Shown: one piece after another, positions 34,487-43,317 of the stretch | Numbering within the stretch: the stretch's first letter is position 1 | How the letters are laid out: every line of letters begins with the position of its first letter | Assembly (NCBI RefSeq): GCF_900172215.1 | Contig: NZ_FWFP01000003.1 | Location: forward strand, 365,190-429,189 | DNA length: 64,000 nt | Source: Ruegeria meonggei | Lineage (GTDB): Bacteria > Pseudomonadota > Alphaproteobacteria > Rhodobacterales > Rhodobacteraceae | Direction of reading: 5' to 3' | Program-made: the position numbers and the translations under genes | The notes under the pieces: generated by a model | Seen by the model: only the letters and a program-made list of their open reading frames with translations | The model's database searches: none | What the model was told of the DNA's origin: nothing

Positions 34487-34984
34487 CTAAAGAAACTCTT
34501 TCGAAGAATCTTCCAAATCTAACAAAAAGCGTTTTGTGTCGATGCCCCCACCAAAACCCGTCAACTTCCCGGTTGATCCGACTACCCGATGGCAGGGAAT
34601 AATGATGGGTATCGGATTAGATCCGTTTGCCGCCCCAACAGCGCGGCTGGCCCTAGGCGTTCCCAGATTCTCCGCCAGTCCACCGTAGGTCCGTGTCGCG
34701 CCAAAAGGAATCTCTTTAAGCAATCTCCAAACGCGTTTCTGAAAATCCGTACCATGCAGGGTCAATGGAAAATCGAACACCGCAAGGGACCCTGAAAAAT
34801 ATGACGACAACTGTACTTTCACGGCGCTAAAGTGAGCGTCGGACAAGGTCCACTCTGGCTGGGGTCCAAATGCTTTGTGCCCGCCGGGAAAACTCAGGAA
34901 ATGGAGTGATGTCTGATCGCCCGCCAAAAGGAGCTGTCCGACGGGGCTGTCGAAATATGTATAATACAGTGGAATATTCTTCAT
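34487..34984 (-). CDS. ogt: Methylated-DNA-[protein]-cysteine S-methyltransferase
   Basis: A 165-residue suicide repair protein that moves alkyl groups from O6-alkylguanine to its own Cys131 in the motif PIIIPCHRVVG. Also present are the HTH-type DNA-binding part FQKRVWRLLKEIPFGATRTYGGLAENLG and the substrate-pocket end TGKLTGFGGGIDTKRFLLDLE. Its ATG overlaps the stop of the adaA-like gene (ATGA at 34981-34984), an adaA-adaB arrangement in which the first protein would be the methyl sensor and activator. The gene itself is intact although adaA is broken. Confidence 0.93.
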   Translation of the reverse strand: MKNIPLYYTYFDSPVGQLLLAGDQTSLHFLSFPGGHKAFGPQPEWTLSDAHFSAVKVQLSSYFSGSLAVFDFPLTLHGTDFQKRVWRLLKEIPFGATRTYGGLAENLGTPRASRAVGAANGSNPIPIIIPCHRVVGSTGKLTGFGGGIDTKRFLLDLEDSSKEFL

Positions 34985-35541
34985 GCTTTGGGCTTTCGGA
35001 TGGACGAAGGTGAACGTCCATAAAGTTCTAGGAATGCTGCATTAAATCTGCGGACGCTGCCAAAGCCTGACTGAAAAGCAATTTCCGTGATTGGAAGCGA
35101 ACTGTCATTCAGCAGACGTTTGGCCCGTTGGATACGAACGGTCTTTGCAACCTGCATCGGTGATGCTTTTACATGCTTTGAAAATAATCGGCTGAGGTGG
35201 CGCGGGCCAACACCCAACTTCTCTGCCAGCTTTCCTACCGTACCGTTGTCGAGTGCGCCGCCTTCAATCAAGCGCAACGCACGAGTGACAGTTGTTTATG
35301 TTCCATTCCACGCTGGTGAAAATGGTGCAGTTTCAGGTCTGCATCTCAGGCAAGGACGATATCCTGCTTTCTCCGCCGCTGCCGCCGTTGGGTAGTAGCT
35401 GACGTTTTTGGTCAGTGGGTGTTTTACAGGGCAGACTGGGCGGCAATAGATTTTTGTTGTCCGAACTGCGGTGAAAAACACGCCATCGAAGCTTGGGTCG
35501 CGCCTGAGTCGCGCGGCATTGCAAGTTTCAAAGTCTAGCAT
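34981..35541 (-). pseudogene. AdaA-like methyl-phosphotriester sensor/AraC regulator, interrupted by one in-frame stop
   Basis: Reads as a 186-codon frame with TAA at 35296-35298. Before the stop is a complete Ada metal-binding domain: DFETCNAARLRRDPSFDGVFFTAVRTTKIYCRPVCPVK and AGYRPCLRCRPE, with all four Cys including the methyl-accepting one in IYCRPVC. After it is an AraC HTH (VGKLAEKLGVGPRHLSRLFSKHVKASPMQVAKTVRIQRAKRLL through AFQSGFGSVRRFNAAF). The stop lies in the linker, and a TTG (35275-35277) follows 18 bases later without a ribosome site. Either recent loss by nonsense mutation or two separate half-proteins. Confidence 0.82.
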
Positions 35542-35647
35542 CAGAAAACGATAGCTGTTCAAGCCACGGTGCACGAGCCATGGCAGGTGATTGAGTCCGA
35601 AATCGACCAATTCTTGCTTCGAATTTGCATAAGTAAGCGAAGTAGGG

Positions 35648-36499
35648 TCAGGTGCCAAAGGCATTTCGGATTGTCTGACACATCGCATCGCAGATCGGCC
35701 CGTTGGCTTGTTCTGCCCTTTGCAACACAAGGAAAGTCGAACTGCTAACTGGGAGGTGCGGAAGTGGCCGCACTCCATCGATATCATCCGACGAACTTAG
35801 CAAACCCGCCGCAATCCCTGCCTGAACTGCAGATCGAACACCGACCGCACTCTCGCTGGAGAATATCACTTGATAATTCTGTCCTAGTTCTTCTAATTCA
35901 GATAGCGCCAGATCGCGCCACCAGCAATCGCGATCAAATAGAGCAATTGGCAAGGAGTCGGCCTCAGACAGATCGCTATCTTGAGCACACATCCATACCA
36001 AGTGATCCTCACGCAAGACTTCATCGCGGTCATTGGGACGCTGCACTTCGTGGATTGCCAGGTCGAGATCTCCGTTCCTTAGCGCGGCCTCAAATTTGAA
36101 ACCAAACGCGCACTGCACCTCAAGCTCAACATCTGGGTGAAGGGCTGCAAATTCAGAGATGATACCAGTCAACTCGTGGCGACTGTGATCATCGGTCATT
36201 CCGATACGAAGTTTGCCCTTCAACCCGCCACCACGCAGTTCGGTCAGAGTGGCGTCCAGAGACCGTACAACGCTGCGGGCAACGGGATACGATTTTTCTC
36301 CGACAATTGTCAGCGTGACACCGCGGCCATGGCGGCGAAAAACCGGCTGTCCAATGACCTCTTCCAATTGTCTGATCTGAAGGCTTGTCGCGGATTATGA
36401 ACGTCCAATTCGGTCTACCCCGCCCGTCATACTCCCGGCCTCATTGATGGCGAGGAAAGTTCGAAGGTGGTCGCTGCTCAAATGTGCCAAGATATTCAT
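35648..36499 (-). pseudogene. LysR-family regulator with a premature stop
   Basis: From ATG 36497-36499 the frame reads MNILAHLSSDHLRTFLAINE, AGSMTGGVDRIGRS, TAA at 36395-36397, then SATSLQIRQLEEVIGQPVFR in the same frame to the end at 35648. The expected Gln (CAA) of the usual RSQSATSLQIRQLE motif has become TAA inside the HTH recognition helix. The effector domain (GKLRIGMTDDHSRHELTGIISEFAALHPDVELEVQ...) is otherwise intact. Divergent from the DUF318 permease gene, its presumed target. Confidence 0.83.
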
Positions 36500-36585
36500 T
36501 TTTCCGATGGTTGATTCTCAATTTACTCGTTTCTCAAATACCTGTCCAGCGCCCATACTCTGTTCTTAAGAAACAGGAGATCGTT

Positions 36586-37617
36586 ATGTCTGTCATGGAA
36601 ATCGTTCAAAGTTCGCGACCTAGAATAAGACATGTCTATGGTTTGACGGGTCTTGCCCTTGCCATTCTGATCATCCGTGCCCCAGCATATGCACTGGAAG
36701 TAGCGCAGTTTGTTACACTCGGTTTGATTCATGTCGCGCCGCTGGTCGTTCCCGGCATCTTGCTTGCCGCCTGGATTACGGCCAGTGGCGCAAGCCGTCA
36801 TGTGGCAAAGGTTTTTCACGGTCGCCCTGTCTACACCGTGATTGGCGCCACCGTTGTAGGGGCATTTCTGCCGGTATGTGGCGTAACGGTCTTGCCTCTG
36901 ATGGCTGGGTTACTTGCAGCCGGTGTTCCTCTGGCACCTGTCATGGCCTTCTGGTTAGCCTCGCCCATCACCGGCCCTGCTTTGCTGTCCGCAACGGCGG
37001 CAACACTTGGTTGGGAATTTGCCATCGGCAAAGCTCTTGCCGCCATTGGGTTGGGTCTTTTCGGGGGTGGCATGACTGCACTGTTTGCTAACCAAACATG
37101 GTCCAAATCACCGTTGCGCACCAACAAGATTGTAGGATCATTGGGTGGGCAATGTGTCGCTGGAAAAACCTGTGGTCTGGATTTTGATCTGAGATTCTGG
37201 CGCGACCCTTTCCGACGGCAACAATTCTTGCGGGAGTGCTGGTCGATCACCCGGATGATCCTTCTGGTACTCGCCCCAGCATTTGCGGCTGAGCACATTC
37301 TGAATGATTGGCTGGAGCCCAATGCAGTGGCTGACTACGTGGGTCGTGACAGCGCCTTTGCCGTGCCCCTTGCGGTCATTGTCGGCGGCCCGGCCTACAT
37401 CGATGGCTATGCCGCATTGCCGCTTACGCGAGCCCTTTTGGAGCACGGGATGTCGTCCAGTGCCGCCATGGCATTTCTCGTCTCCGGTGGCGTTGTCAGC
37501 ATATGGGGTGCAATGGCAATCTTTCCCGTGCTGAAGCTGAAACCATTCCTGCTTTATCTGGTGTTGGCCGCTGTCGGCTCCATGATCTCAGGTTGGGTAT
37601 TCGGTGCATTTTTCTGA
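36586..37617 (+). CDS. DUF318/YraQ-family permease
   Basis: A 343-residue membrane protein with eight to ten helices in two halves. Each half carries the family motif of a Pro/Gly-rich segment: GAFLPVCGVTVLPLMAGLLAAGVPLAPVMAFWLASPITGPALLSATAATLGW and VIVGGPAYIDGYAALPLTRALLEHGMSSSAAMAFLVSGGVVSIWGAMAIFPVL. Members of this family (including ArsP-type organoarsenical permeases) export metalloid or sulfur compounds; the PVCG Cys is conserved. A cytoplasmic loop has GGQCVAGKTCGLDFD, two further Cys. ATG 36586 has CAGGAG upstream. The divergent LysR gene is broken, so regulation may be altered. Confidence 0.85.
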   Translation: MSVMEIVQSSRPRIRHVYGLTGLALAILIIRAPAYALEVAQFVTLGLIHVAPLVVPGILLAAWITASGASRHVAKVFHGRPVYTVIGATVVGAFLPVCGVTVLPLMAGLLAAGVPLAPVMAFWLASPITGPALLSATAATLGWEFAIGKALAAIGLGLFGGGMTALFANQTWSKSPLRTNKIVGSLGGQCVAGKTCGLDFDLRFWRDPFRRQQFLRECWSITRMILLVLAPAFAAEHILNDWLEPNAVADYVGRDSAFAVPLAVIVGGPAYIDGYAALPLTRALLEHGMSSSAAMAFLVSGGVVSIWGAMAIFPVLKLKPFLLYLVLAAVGSMISGWVFGAFF

Positions 37618-37631
37618 GGCCTCTGCCCAAG

Positions 37632-37660
37632 ACGGTCCAGCCAACATCTGGCTGGACCGT
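37632..37660 (+). terminator. Strong hairpin after the DUF318 permease
   Basis: ACGGTCCAGCCA and TGGCTGGACCGT form a perfect 12-bp stem with a 5-base loop, 15 bases after the permease stop and 29 bases before the next gene. No T-run follows. Confidence 0.7.
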
Positions 37661-37688
37661 TCAGACATTCATCGGGGAAGGACGCAAG

Positions 37689-38564
37689 TTGGAGACAGCC
37701 AATGGCAAAATCAAAGGGGCAATCTGGATTCTGATAGCCGCGTTTTGCTTTGCCCTGATGAATGCGCTGGCCAAGGAAATTCCGCAGACAGATGGGGGGG
37801 GCATTCCGGTCCTTCAATTGGCTTTGGCGCGATATGCAGTGGCCGCTTTGGTTTTGTTGCCGCTTGTTCTGAGCCGCAAATCACATTGGAAACCAACTCA
37901 TCCAGAACGGTATTTTGTCAGAACCATCGCCGGGTTTGGTGGAATTGTGTTGATGTTTGTCGCGGTGAATTTTGTTCCATTGGCAGCAGCAACGGCGATC
38001 GGGTTTACCAGCCCCATCTTCGCAATGTTGTTTGCAGCATGGTTTCTGTCAGAACGCATGAACAGACGCCGTTGGGCAATCGGTTGCCTAGGCCTCATAG
38101 GGGCCATTGTGATAGCCGCGCCAGAAGGATCCGGCGTATCATGGGCGGGGCTGATCCCGTTTGCCGCCGCCATATTCATGGGTGCCGAAGTCACATCAAT
38201 CAAATGGCTCAGCCAGTCGCGAGATCACGCCATCACCATCATCTTCTACAGCAATCTGGCCGGGGCACTGCTGGCCCTGATTGGGGCTTTCCCTGTTTGG
38301 GTCGAGCCGACCTTGCATCAACTGGGCTTGTTGACACTATTGGGTACGGTCGCGGTGATCGGTCAATTCTGCGTCCTGCGCGGTGCGCGGCTGGCAGAGG
38401 CGAGCTTTCTGGCACCGCTTTTCTATGCATCTCTGGTCTATTCTGCTCTGCTCGGTTTTGTATTTTTTGCAGAAGTGCCCGCGCTGACCACTGTCATCGG
38501 ATGTCTGATTATCTTGTCTTGCGCATTCCTGCTGACCAGAGAAGGCAGAACGCAAAAGGCCTGA
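37689..38564 (+). CDS. EamA-domain (DMT superfamily) transporter
   Basis: A 291-residue carrier: KGAIWILIAAFCFALMNALAKEIPQTDGGGIPVLQLALARYAVAALVLLPLVL opens the first EamA repeat, VNFVPLAAATAIGFTSPIFAMLFAAWFLSERMNRRRWAIGCLGLIGAIVI ends it, and GARLAEASFLAPLFYASLVYSALLGFVFFAEVPALTTVIGCLIILSCAFLL ends the second. The start is probably TTG at 37689, with GAAGGA seven bases before; no ATG fits before the first helix. Preceded by a 12-bp hairpin, so it has its own promoter or is attenuated from the permease transcript. Confidence 0.87.
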   Translation: METANGKIKGAIWILIAAFCFALMNALAKEIPQTDGGGIPVLQLALARYAVAALVLLPLVLSRKSHWKPTHPERYFVRTIAGFGGIVLMFVAVNFVPLAAATAIGFTSPIFAMLFAAWFLSERMNRRRWAIGCLGLIGAIVIAAPEGSGVSWAGLIPFAAAIFMGAEVTSIKWLSQSRDHAITIIFYSNLAGALLALIGAFPVWVEPTLHQLGLLTLLGTVAVIGQFCVLRGARLAEASFLAPLFYASLVYSALLGFVFFAEVPALTTVIGCLIILSCAFLLTREGRTQKA

Positions 38565-38590
38565 CGTGTATTCGCGGAAACGGTGGCTCG

Positions 38591-39613
38591 CTATTCGACG
38601 AGTGCTTCGCCAAATGTTTCGCGATAGGCCATTGGCGACGTGCCAACATGGCGATGGAAGGCTCGCCTAAGACGTTGTTCATCGATGAACCCTGTGTTCA
38701 ACGCAATTTCTGCCAAAGATCGATGACTTTTTACCAGCATGCGTTTGGCTGCATTGACCCGCATCATCTCGACTGTTTTTGCGGGAGTGACACCAATGCT
38801 GTCTTTGTATTTTCGCGCAAAATTGCGCGGGCTCATAGCCAGTCGTTCTGCCAGTGTCGTCACGCTGAGGTCACTTTGAAGGTGCCCCGCGATCCAGGCA
38901 TGAAGATCGGCGAACAGACCGCCCGCCTCTGCCGCTTGGATTGTCAGGATATCACTGAACTGCGATTGCCCACCGGGGCGCTTGAAGAACACCACAAGAG
39001 TCTGTGCGACCTGCATCGCGGCCTCGTGCCCCATGTCTTCTTGAATCATGGCAAGTGCCAGATCGATGCCTGCTGTCACCCCGGCGGAAGACCAGACATT
39101 TCCATGTCGGATAAAGAGGGGGTCTCGTTTTACCTGAATGTTTGGGAACCGGTTCTGCAGTTCTTCAACGTGCCGCCAATGGGTTGTGGCGCTCAACCCG
39201 TCCAGCAATCCAGCCGCAGCGATCAGAAAAGTTCCCATGCAAGTTGAGGCAACACGTCTGCTGTCAAACTTGCGCTGTTTGATCCATTCCACAAGACTGT
39301 CTTGCTCAACAGCGTCAAAAACACCGTCACCACCCGCTATGATGAGTGTGTCGATTGGAATCTCTGCAGCTTGTTCCAGCGAAACACTGCCCAACTCCAC
39401 CATACAATCTGTAGTGATCATTCCGCCCTCAGGGGAGGCGACAACCACGTCATAGATGCGCTCGCGCTGTGCGGCTTCGGTGTTGTTGGCGCTCGAAAAG
39501 GCCTGGATCGGCCCGGTGACATCCAAAAGCGTAACACCGGGATAGATCACAAACACAACGCGTTTGATGCCGGAGTTGCTGCTCCTATCCATGTTGTCTG
39601 TTTTTGATCGCAT
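38591..39613 (-). CDS. GlxA-type regulator (DJ-1/PfpI domain plus AraC HTH)
   Basis: 340 residues. Residues 15-190 are a class I glutamine-amidotransferase-like DJ-1/PfpI domain (VVFVIYPGVTLLDVTGPIQAFSSAN, TLIIAGGDGVFDA, VASTCMGTFLIAAAGLLDG, with Cys in the nucleophile-elbow position). Residues 225-335 are an AraC-type double HTH (LSVTTLAERLAMSPRNFARKYKDSIGVTPAKTVEMMRVNAAKRML and SLAEIALNTGFIDEQRLRRAFHRHVGTSPMAYRETF). Regulators of this group sense small metabolites such as betaines. Divergent from the MFS gene with a 69-bp spacer, so that carrier is the likely target. Confidence 0.9.
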   Translation of the reverse strand: MRSKTDNMDRSSNSGIKRVVFVIYPGVTLLDVTGPIQAFSSANNTEAAQRERIYDVVVASPEGGMITTDCMVELGSVSLEQAAEIPIDTLIIAGGDGVFDAVEQDSLVEWIKQRKFDSRRVASTCMGTFLIAAAGLLDGLSATTHWRHVEELQNRFPNIQVKRDPLFIRHGNVWSSAGVTAGIDLALAMIQEDMGHEAAMQVAQTLVVFFKRPGGQSQFSDILTIQAAEAGGLFADLHAWIAGHLQSDLSVTTLAERLAMSPRNFARKYKDSIGVTPAKTVEMMRVNAAKRMLVKSHRSLAEIALNTGFIDEQRLRRAFHRHVGTSPMAYRETFGEALVE

Positions 39614-39682
39614 GTTGTCATTTAAGCCAAACCTTCGGAACTGTAAATCCTTCTAACGGCACTCGAACTGAAAGATCATCGC

Positions 39683-40912
39683 ATGACAGGCATAACTCAG
39701 CACCATCGATCTTCCTTGATCATAGCGCTGTCTTTCGTGGCCCTTGCGTTGACCTTTTCGGCTCGGGCTGCCTTGGGACTGGTCATGCCATTATTGGAAC
39801 AAGACATGGGGTGGAGCCGTAGTTTTACGTCTTCTGCCGCTGCCACTGCATTGCTTGTTATGGCCATTATCGCGCCCTTTGGTGGACGGCTTGTCGATAA
39901 ACAAGGCGCGCGCGCCATTCTTCAAATCGGTTTGGCAGCCCTTGCAGTGGGGTGCTTTCTTGTTGCCGTAACAACAAACCCGCTGGCCTTCTTTATCGCG
40001 TTCAGTGGGATTGCAGCAGTTGGCTTTGGCCTTGTTGCAACCCATGTGGTTTCAACCGCGGTTGAACAGGAAGTGACCCGTAACAAGGGTCTGGCGACGG
40101 GTATCGCAACCTCTGGTTCGACAGGTGGTCAGTTCTTGTTTGTACCACTGCTGGCGCTGCTGATTGGATTATATGACTGGCGCATGGCGTTTATCCTTCT
40201 GGGGCTGGGATCGCTGGGAACTATGGCCTGTGTGCACAAGTGGTTCCCGCGTCCGCCAAAGGCTTTGCCTGAAACAATTGCCCGGACTGAACCCGACAAC
40301 ACCTTGGCACAAGACCTTGAAACGATCCTTAAACTGCCTGCGTTTCAAATATTGTTTTGGAGCTACTTTATTTGTGGCTACACGACGTCTGGTGTTATCG
40401 AGACGCACTTTCTGCCCTACGCCTCCTTTTGCGGGTTTGGTCCGGTTCCCTCGGCAACAGCTTACGGACTTTTGTCAGCCATTAACCTGGTCGGCATGAT
40501 CCTTGCAGGATGGCTCACCGATCGCGTAAACAGGCCGGCGTTGCTGGGGAGTATCTATCTTTTGCGCGGCCTGACGTTTGTCATTCTGATCAACGTCGGA
40601 GCAAGTTTTGAGACCCTAATATTTTTCTCGATCCTGTTTGGCCTGGTCGATTATTCCACTGTACCGGTAACTGCCAGCCTAGTAGCGTCGCATATTGGCA
40701 TGCGCGTTATGGGGTTAGCCTTTGGTCTGATTTCCGCCGGGCATCAGGTTGGTGCGGCCCTTGGGGCCTATTTCGGTGGTGTGCTCTACGACCTTTATGC
40801 CCAATACGATTGGGTCTGGCAGTCCTCCATGTGGCTCGCCGTTTTTGCCGGAATTCTGGTGTTCTTTTTGAATGACAAGCCCGCGCCGCACCCCGTAAAC
40901 CCAACACATTGA
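39683..40912 (+). CDS. Major facilitator superfamily transporter
   Basis: A 409-residue carrier with twelve hydrophobic helices. MFS signatures: loop 2-3 IIAPFGGRLVDKQGARAIL (the GRLxDKxGxR motif), FGLVATHVVSTAV, and the corresponding second-half GWLTDRVNRPALL. The N-terminus SFVALALTFSARAALGLVMPLLEQDMGWSRSFTS is typical of the organic-anion/monocarboxylate-like group, but the substrate is not deducible. The next gene, an EamA carrier, starts 12 bp after its stop, so the two are cotranscribed. Divergent from the GlxA-type regulator. Confidence 0.9.
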   Translation: MTGITQHHRSSLIIALSFVALALTFSARAALGLVMPLLEQDMGWSRSFTSSAAATALLVMAIIAPFGGRLVDKQGARAILQIGLAALAVGCFLVAVTTNPLAFFIAFSGIAAVGFGLVATHVVSTAVEQEVTRNKGLATGIATSGSTGGQFLFVPLLALLIGLYDWRMAFILLGLGSLGTMACVHKWFPRPPKALPETIARTEPDNTLAQDLETILKLPAFQILFWSYFICGYTTSGVIETHFLPYASFCGFGPVPSATAYGLLSAINLVGMILAGWLTDRVNRPALLGSIYLLRGLTFVILINVGASFETLIFFSILFGLVDYSTVPVTASLVASHIGMRVMGLAFGLISAGHQVGAALGAYFGGVLYDLYAQYDWVWQSSMWLAVFAGILVFFLNDKPAPHPVNPTH

Positions 40913-40923
40913 AGGTACCCGAA

Positions 40924-41853
40924 ATGACGATTTACTCGGGAGTCGCTCGCCCGCAAAATGTTACGCGCGGCATCGTGCTCATCCTGGCCACCATGTTTGT
41001 GACCTCGGTTCAGGATGTGGTATTCAAACTCTACGCCGGAAATCTGACCCTTTGGCAAATCTTTGCTCTGCGTGGGATACTTGCGCTTCCCATTCTTTTT
41101 GTTCTGGCAAGGATACAGGGTTTTCATGGGGCAGTGCTCGGGATGGCCTTGCAGAAATGGCCGCTACTTCGGGCGCTCTTTGTGACCGTGACATTCCTGG
41201 CATTTTATGGCGCGATACCGTTCATAAGCTTGTCCACGGTTGGTGCTGCCAACTATATCGCGCCGATCATTGTGACATTGCTATCTGCCTATTTCATCGG
41301 GGAACGGGTGGGGCCGATTGGCTGGGTCGCCGTTTTTGTTGGGTTTGCAGGTGTTGTTATCCTTCTTCAACCAGGCGCAGATACGTTCTCACCCTGGGCC
41401 GTATTGCCAGTGATAGGTGCTGGCTTTTACGCGATTTCGCACATCACTACCCGGACCAAATGTCAGGACGTTCCGCTAGCAGCCATGGTGCTCTCCTTAA
41501 TGCTAGTGATGACTGTGGTCGCGCTCGCGGTCAGTGCAATGCTCTACATTTGGCCACCTGAAGGTGCCCTTCCAGATGCTTTTCCTTACGTTTTTGGAAT
41601 CTGGTCGCCTCTGGGTACAACAGAATGTTTAGTACTGGTTCTGCTTGCTGTCTTCACCGTCGTCATAAGCCTCGGCCTTGCTGGGGCATATCAGACTGCT
41701 CCACCAGCAATCGTCGCAACATTTGAGTATTGTTATCTGGTTTATGCCGCTTTCTGGGACATGTTCATTTTCGAGAGCGCCCCGGGTTTCTCAACGATCA
41801 CGGGGATGGTGCTGATTGTCGGCGCTGGCTTAATGCTCTTGAAGCGGAAGTAG
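40924..41853 (+). CDS. EamA-domain (DMT superfamily) transporter
   Basis: A 309-residue ten-helix carrier and a clear paralogue of the one at 32390-33286. First repeat: GIVLILATMFVTSVQDVVFKLYAGNLTLWQIFALRGILALPILF; middle THITTRTKCQDVPLAAM; end STITGMVLIVGAGLMLLKRK. ATG 40924 has GAAGG seven bases upstream; TTG at 40909 overlaps the MFS stop and is less likely. Cotranscribed with the MFS gene under the GlxA-type regulator. Confidence 0.9.
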   Translation: MTIYSGVARPQNVTRGIVLILATMFVTSVQDVVFKLYAGNLTLWQIFALRGILALPILFVLARIQGFHGAVLGMALQKWPLLRALFVTVTFLAFYGAIPFISLSTVGAANYIAPIIVTLLSAYFIGERVGPIGWVAVFVGFAGVVILLQPGADTFSPWAVLPVIGAGFYAISHITTRTKCQDVPLAAMVLSLMLVMTVVALAVSAMLYIWPPEGALPDAFPYVFGIWSPLGTTECLVLVLLAVFTVVISLGLAGAYQTAPPAIVATFEYCYLVYAAFWDMFIFESAPGFSTITGMVLIVGAGLMLLKRK

Positions 41854-41883
41854 CGAATTGGCTTTGTCGCATAGTTCATCATA

Positions 41884-42864
41884 TTAAGGCATCAAAACCA
41901 GCGACCCTGTTGTTTTTCTAGCTTCCATGAGGGTGTGGGCCTGACGCGCCTCCCTGATTGGAAGCCTGGTAATCTGAGGTTGTCTGATTGCCCCGTCTTG
42001 AACCGCCTTAAACAGCGTATCAGCTGCGATTTGGAATTCCTCTGGATCTGACGTGTAATGGGCGATGGAGGGGCGGGTCAGGAATAATGACCCCCTGCTT
42101 ACCAGGTCCGATACATCCAACTCACGTGGTGCCCCAGAGGCCGCTCCAAAGCTGACCATGGTACCACGGGGGCGCAAACTATCGAGTGAGTTTGTGAACG
42201 TCGCCTGGCCGATGGAATCGAATACGACATCCACACCTCCCGTCAGATCACGCAGTTTGGTCACAAACTCCGGATCATCAGACAACAAGACATGATCGCA
42301 CCCATTCGCGAGAGCCTGTTCAATTTTCTCTTCTGAGCCGACAGTACCGATTACAGTAGCGCCTTTGGCATGAAGCCATTGACACGCAAGTGAACCAACG
42401 CCTCCCGCAGCGGCATGAAACAGGACGGTTTGATTTTGGTTCACCGCCACACATCGGTTGATCAAATACTCGACCGTTATCCCTTTGAACATCAAAGCCG
42501 CTGCCAGATCATCCTCGATCCAATCGGGTAGTTTTATTACCCGACCAGCCGAGATATTGCGGCCCAGCGAATAGCTGCCGGGTGCACCACCAACGTAAGC
42601 AACGCGATCCCCCGATGCAAAACGCGTCTGCGCATCGCCAACTGCTTCGATCCGACCTACGGCTTCAACACCGATGCGTGCCGGAAAGGCTAGTGAACGG
42701 TCCGCTCCTTTGCGCTGATAGATATCCAGGAAATTGACGCCGACAGCAGTATGCCGGATTTGAACTTCGTCAGAGGTGGGTTCGTTCAGTGGCACCTCAT
42801 CCCATGTCAAAACGTCGGGATTGCCGTATTCACCATATTGGAATGCGTGAGTGGTCTGGGACAT
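41884..42864 (-). CDS. Quinone oxidoreductase (zinc-free MDR family)
   Basis: A 326-residue NADPH-dependent enzyme that reduces quinones by one or two electrons. The MDR fold is clear: N-terminal GroES-like domain (DEVQIRHTAVGVNFLDIYQRKG, the quinone-reductase signature), then the Rossmann domain (VLFHAAAGGVGSLACQWLHAKGATVIGTVGSEEKIEQALANGCDHVL; GVDVVFDSIGQATFTNSL). No structural Zn cysteines. ATG 42862-42864 follows AGGAAG. It is on the same strand as DUF1330 and the 51-residue gene, possibly one operon under the divergent LysR. Confidence 0.92.
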   Translation of the reverse strand: MSQTTHAFQYGEYGNPDVLTWDEVPLNEPTSDEVQIRHTAVGVNFLDIYQRKGADRSLAFPARIGVEAVGRIEAVGDAQTRFASGDRVAYVGGAPGSYSLGRNISAGRVIKLPDWIEDDLAAALMFKGITVEYLINRCVAVNQNQTVLFHAAAGGVGSLACQWLHAKGATVIGTVGSEEKIEQALANGCDHVLLSDDPEFVTKLRDLTGGVDVVFDSIGQATFTNSLDSLRPRGTMVSFGAASGAPRELDVSDLVSRGSLFLTRPSIAHYTSDPEEFQIAADTLFKAVQDGAIRQPQITRLPIREARQAHTLMEARKTTGSLVLMP

Positions 42865-42957
42865 GAGGACTTCCTGTTCGTGTCTGAGATAGCGACATAT
42901 GCTTCCGCACAACAAATGTTTGTGAAAGGTAAGTCGCGGGAGTGATGTAATTGAGCT

Positions 42958-43248
42958 CTAGCTAAGTGTGGCAACAACGATTGCCGCGCCGGATGATATC
43001 GATTTTCGCAAATCTTTGGCCTCGGCATAGTCGACCGAATTGTACCAACCATGGGCTGCGCTCCTGTCAGGAAAGGCGATGACAACGACTCGCTCATGGG
43101 CGAAGTCACCTTCAAGCACATCAATCTGGCCACCGCGCACTACAAATTGGCCGCCATACTTCTTGATCGAAGCGGGGGACATGTTCTTGTAGGTCTCGAA
43201 GGCAATCGGATCATGGATGTCTTCCTGAAAAATAACGAATGCAGTCAT
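42958..43248 (-). CDS. DUF1330-family protein
   Basis: A 96-residue dimeric alpha+beta-barrel protein: TAFVIFQEDIHDPIAFETYKNMSPASIKKYGGQFVVRGGQIDVLEGDFAHERVVVIAFPDRSAAHGWYNSVDYAEAKDLRKSISSGAAIVV matches the DUF1330 family throughout, including GG(Q/R)FVVRGG and the F/W-rich EFPD...W segment. Function unknown; related ferredoxin-like barrels bind small aromatic ligands or act as monooxygenases. ATG 43246-43248 was taken since the conserved domain starts there. It lies 69 bp after the 51-residue gene and 93 bp before the quinone reductase. Confidence 0.88.
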   Translation of the reverse strand: MTAFVIFQEDIHDPIAFETYKNMSPASIKKYGGQFVVRGGQIDVLEGDFAHERVVVIAFPDRSAAHGWYNSVDYAEAKDLRKSISSGAAIVVATLS

Positions 43249-43317
43249 GTTGCCAAACCTTTGAGCTTTAGACATACGCGGCCCCTGAAGGCTGTGTATG
43301 CAAGAGAAAACCAATCG

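Noticed and set aside
37604..39247. A 547-codon open frame on the plus strand
   Set aside because: It overlaps an EamA gene in another frame and runs antisense through the GlxA-type regulator; its translation shows no family features and it is a by-product of codon bias.
41862..41878. GGCTTTGTCGCATAGTT resembles an IS5-type terminus
   Set aside because: Only about 17 bases, no partner end and no transposase remains nearby; could be chance.
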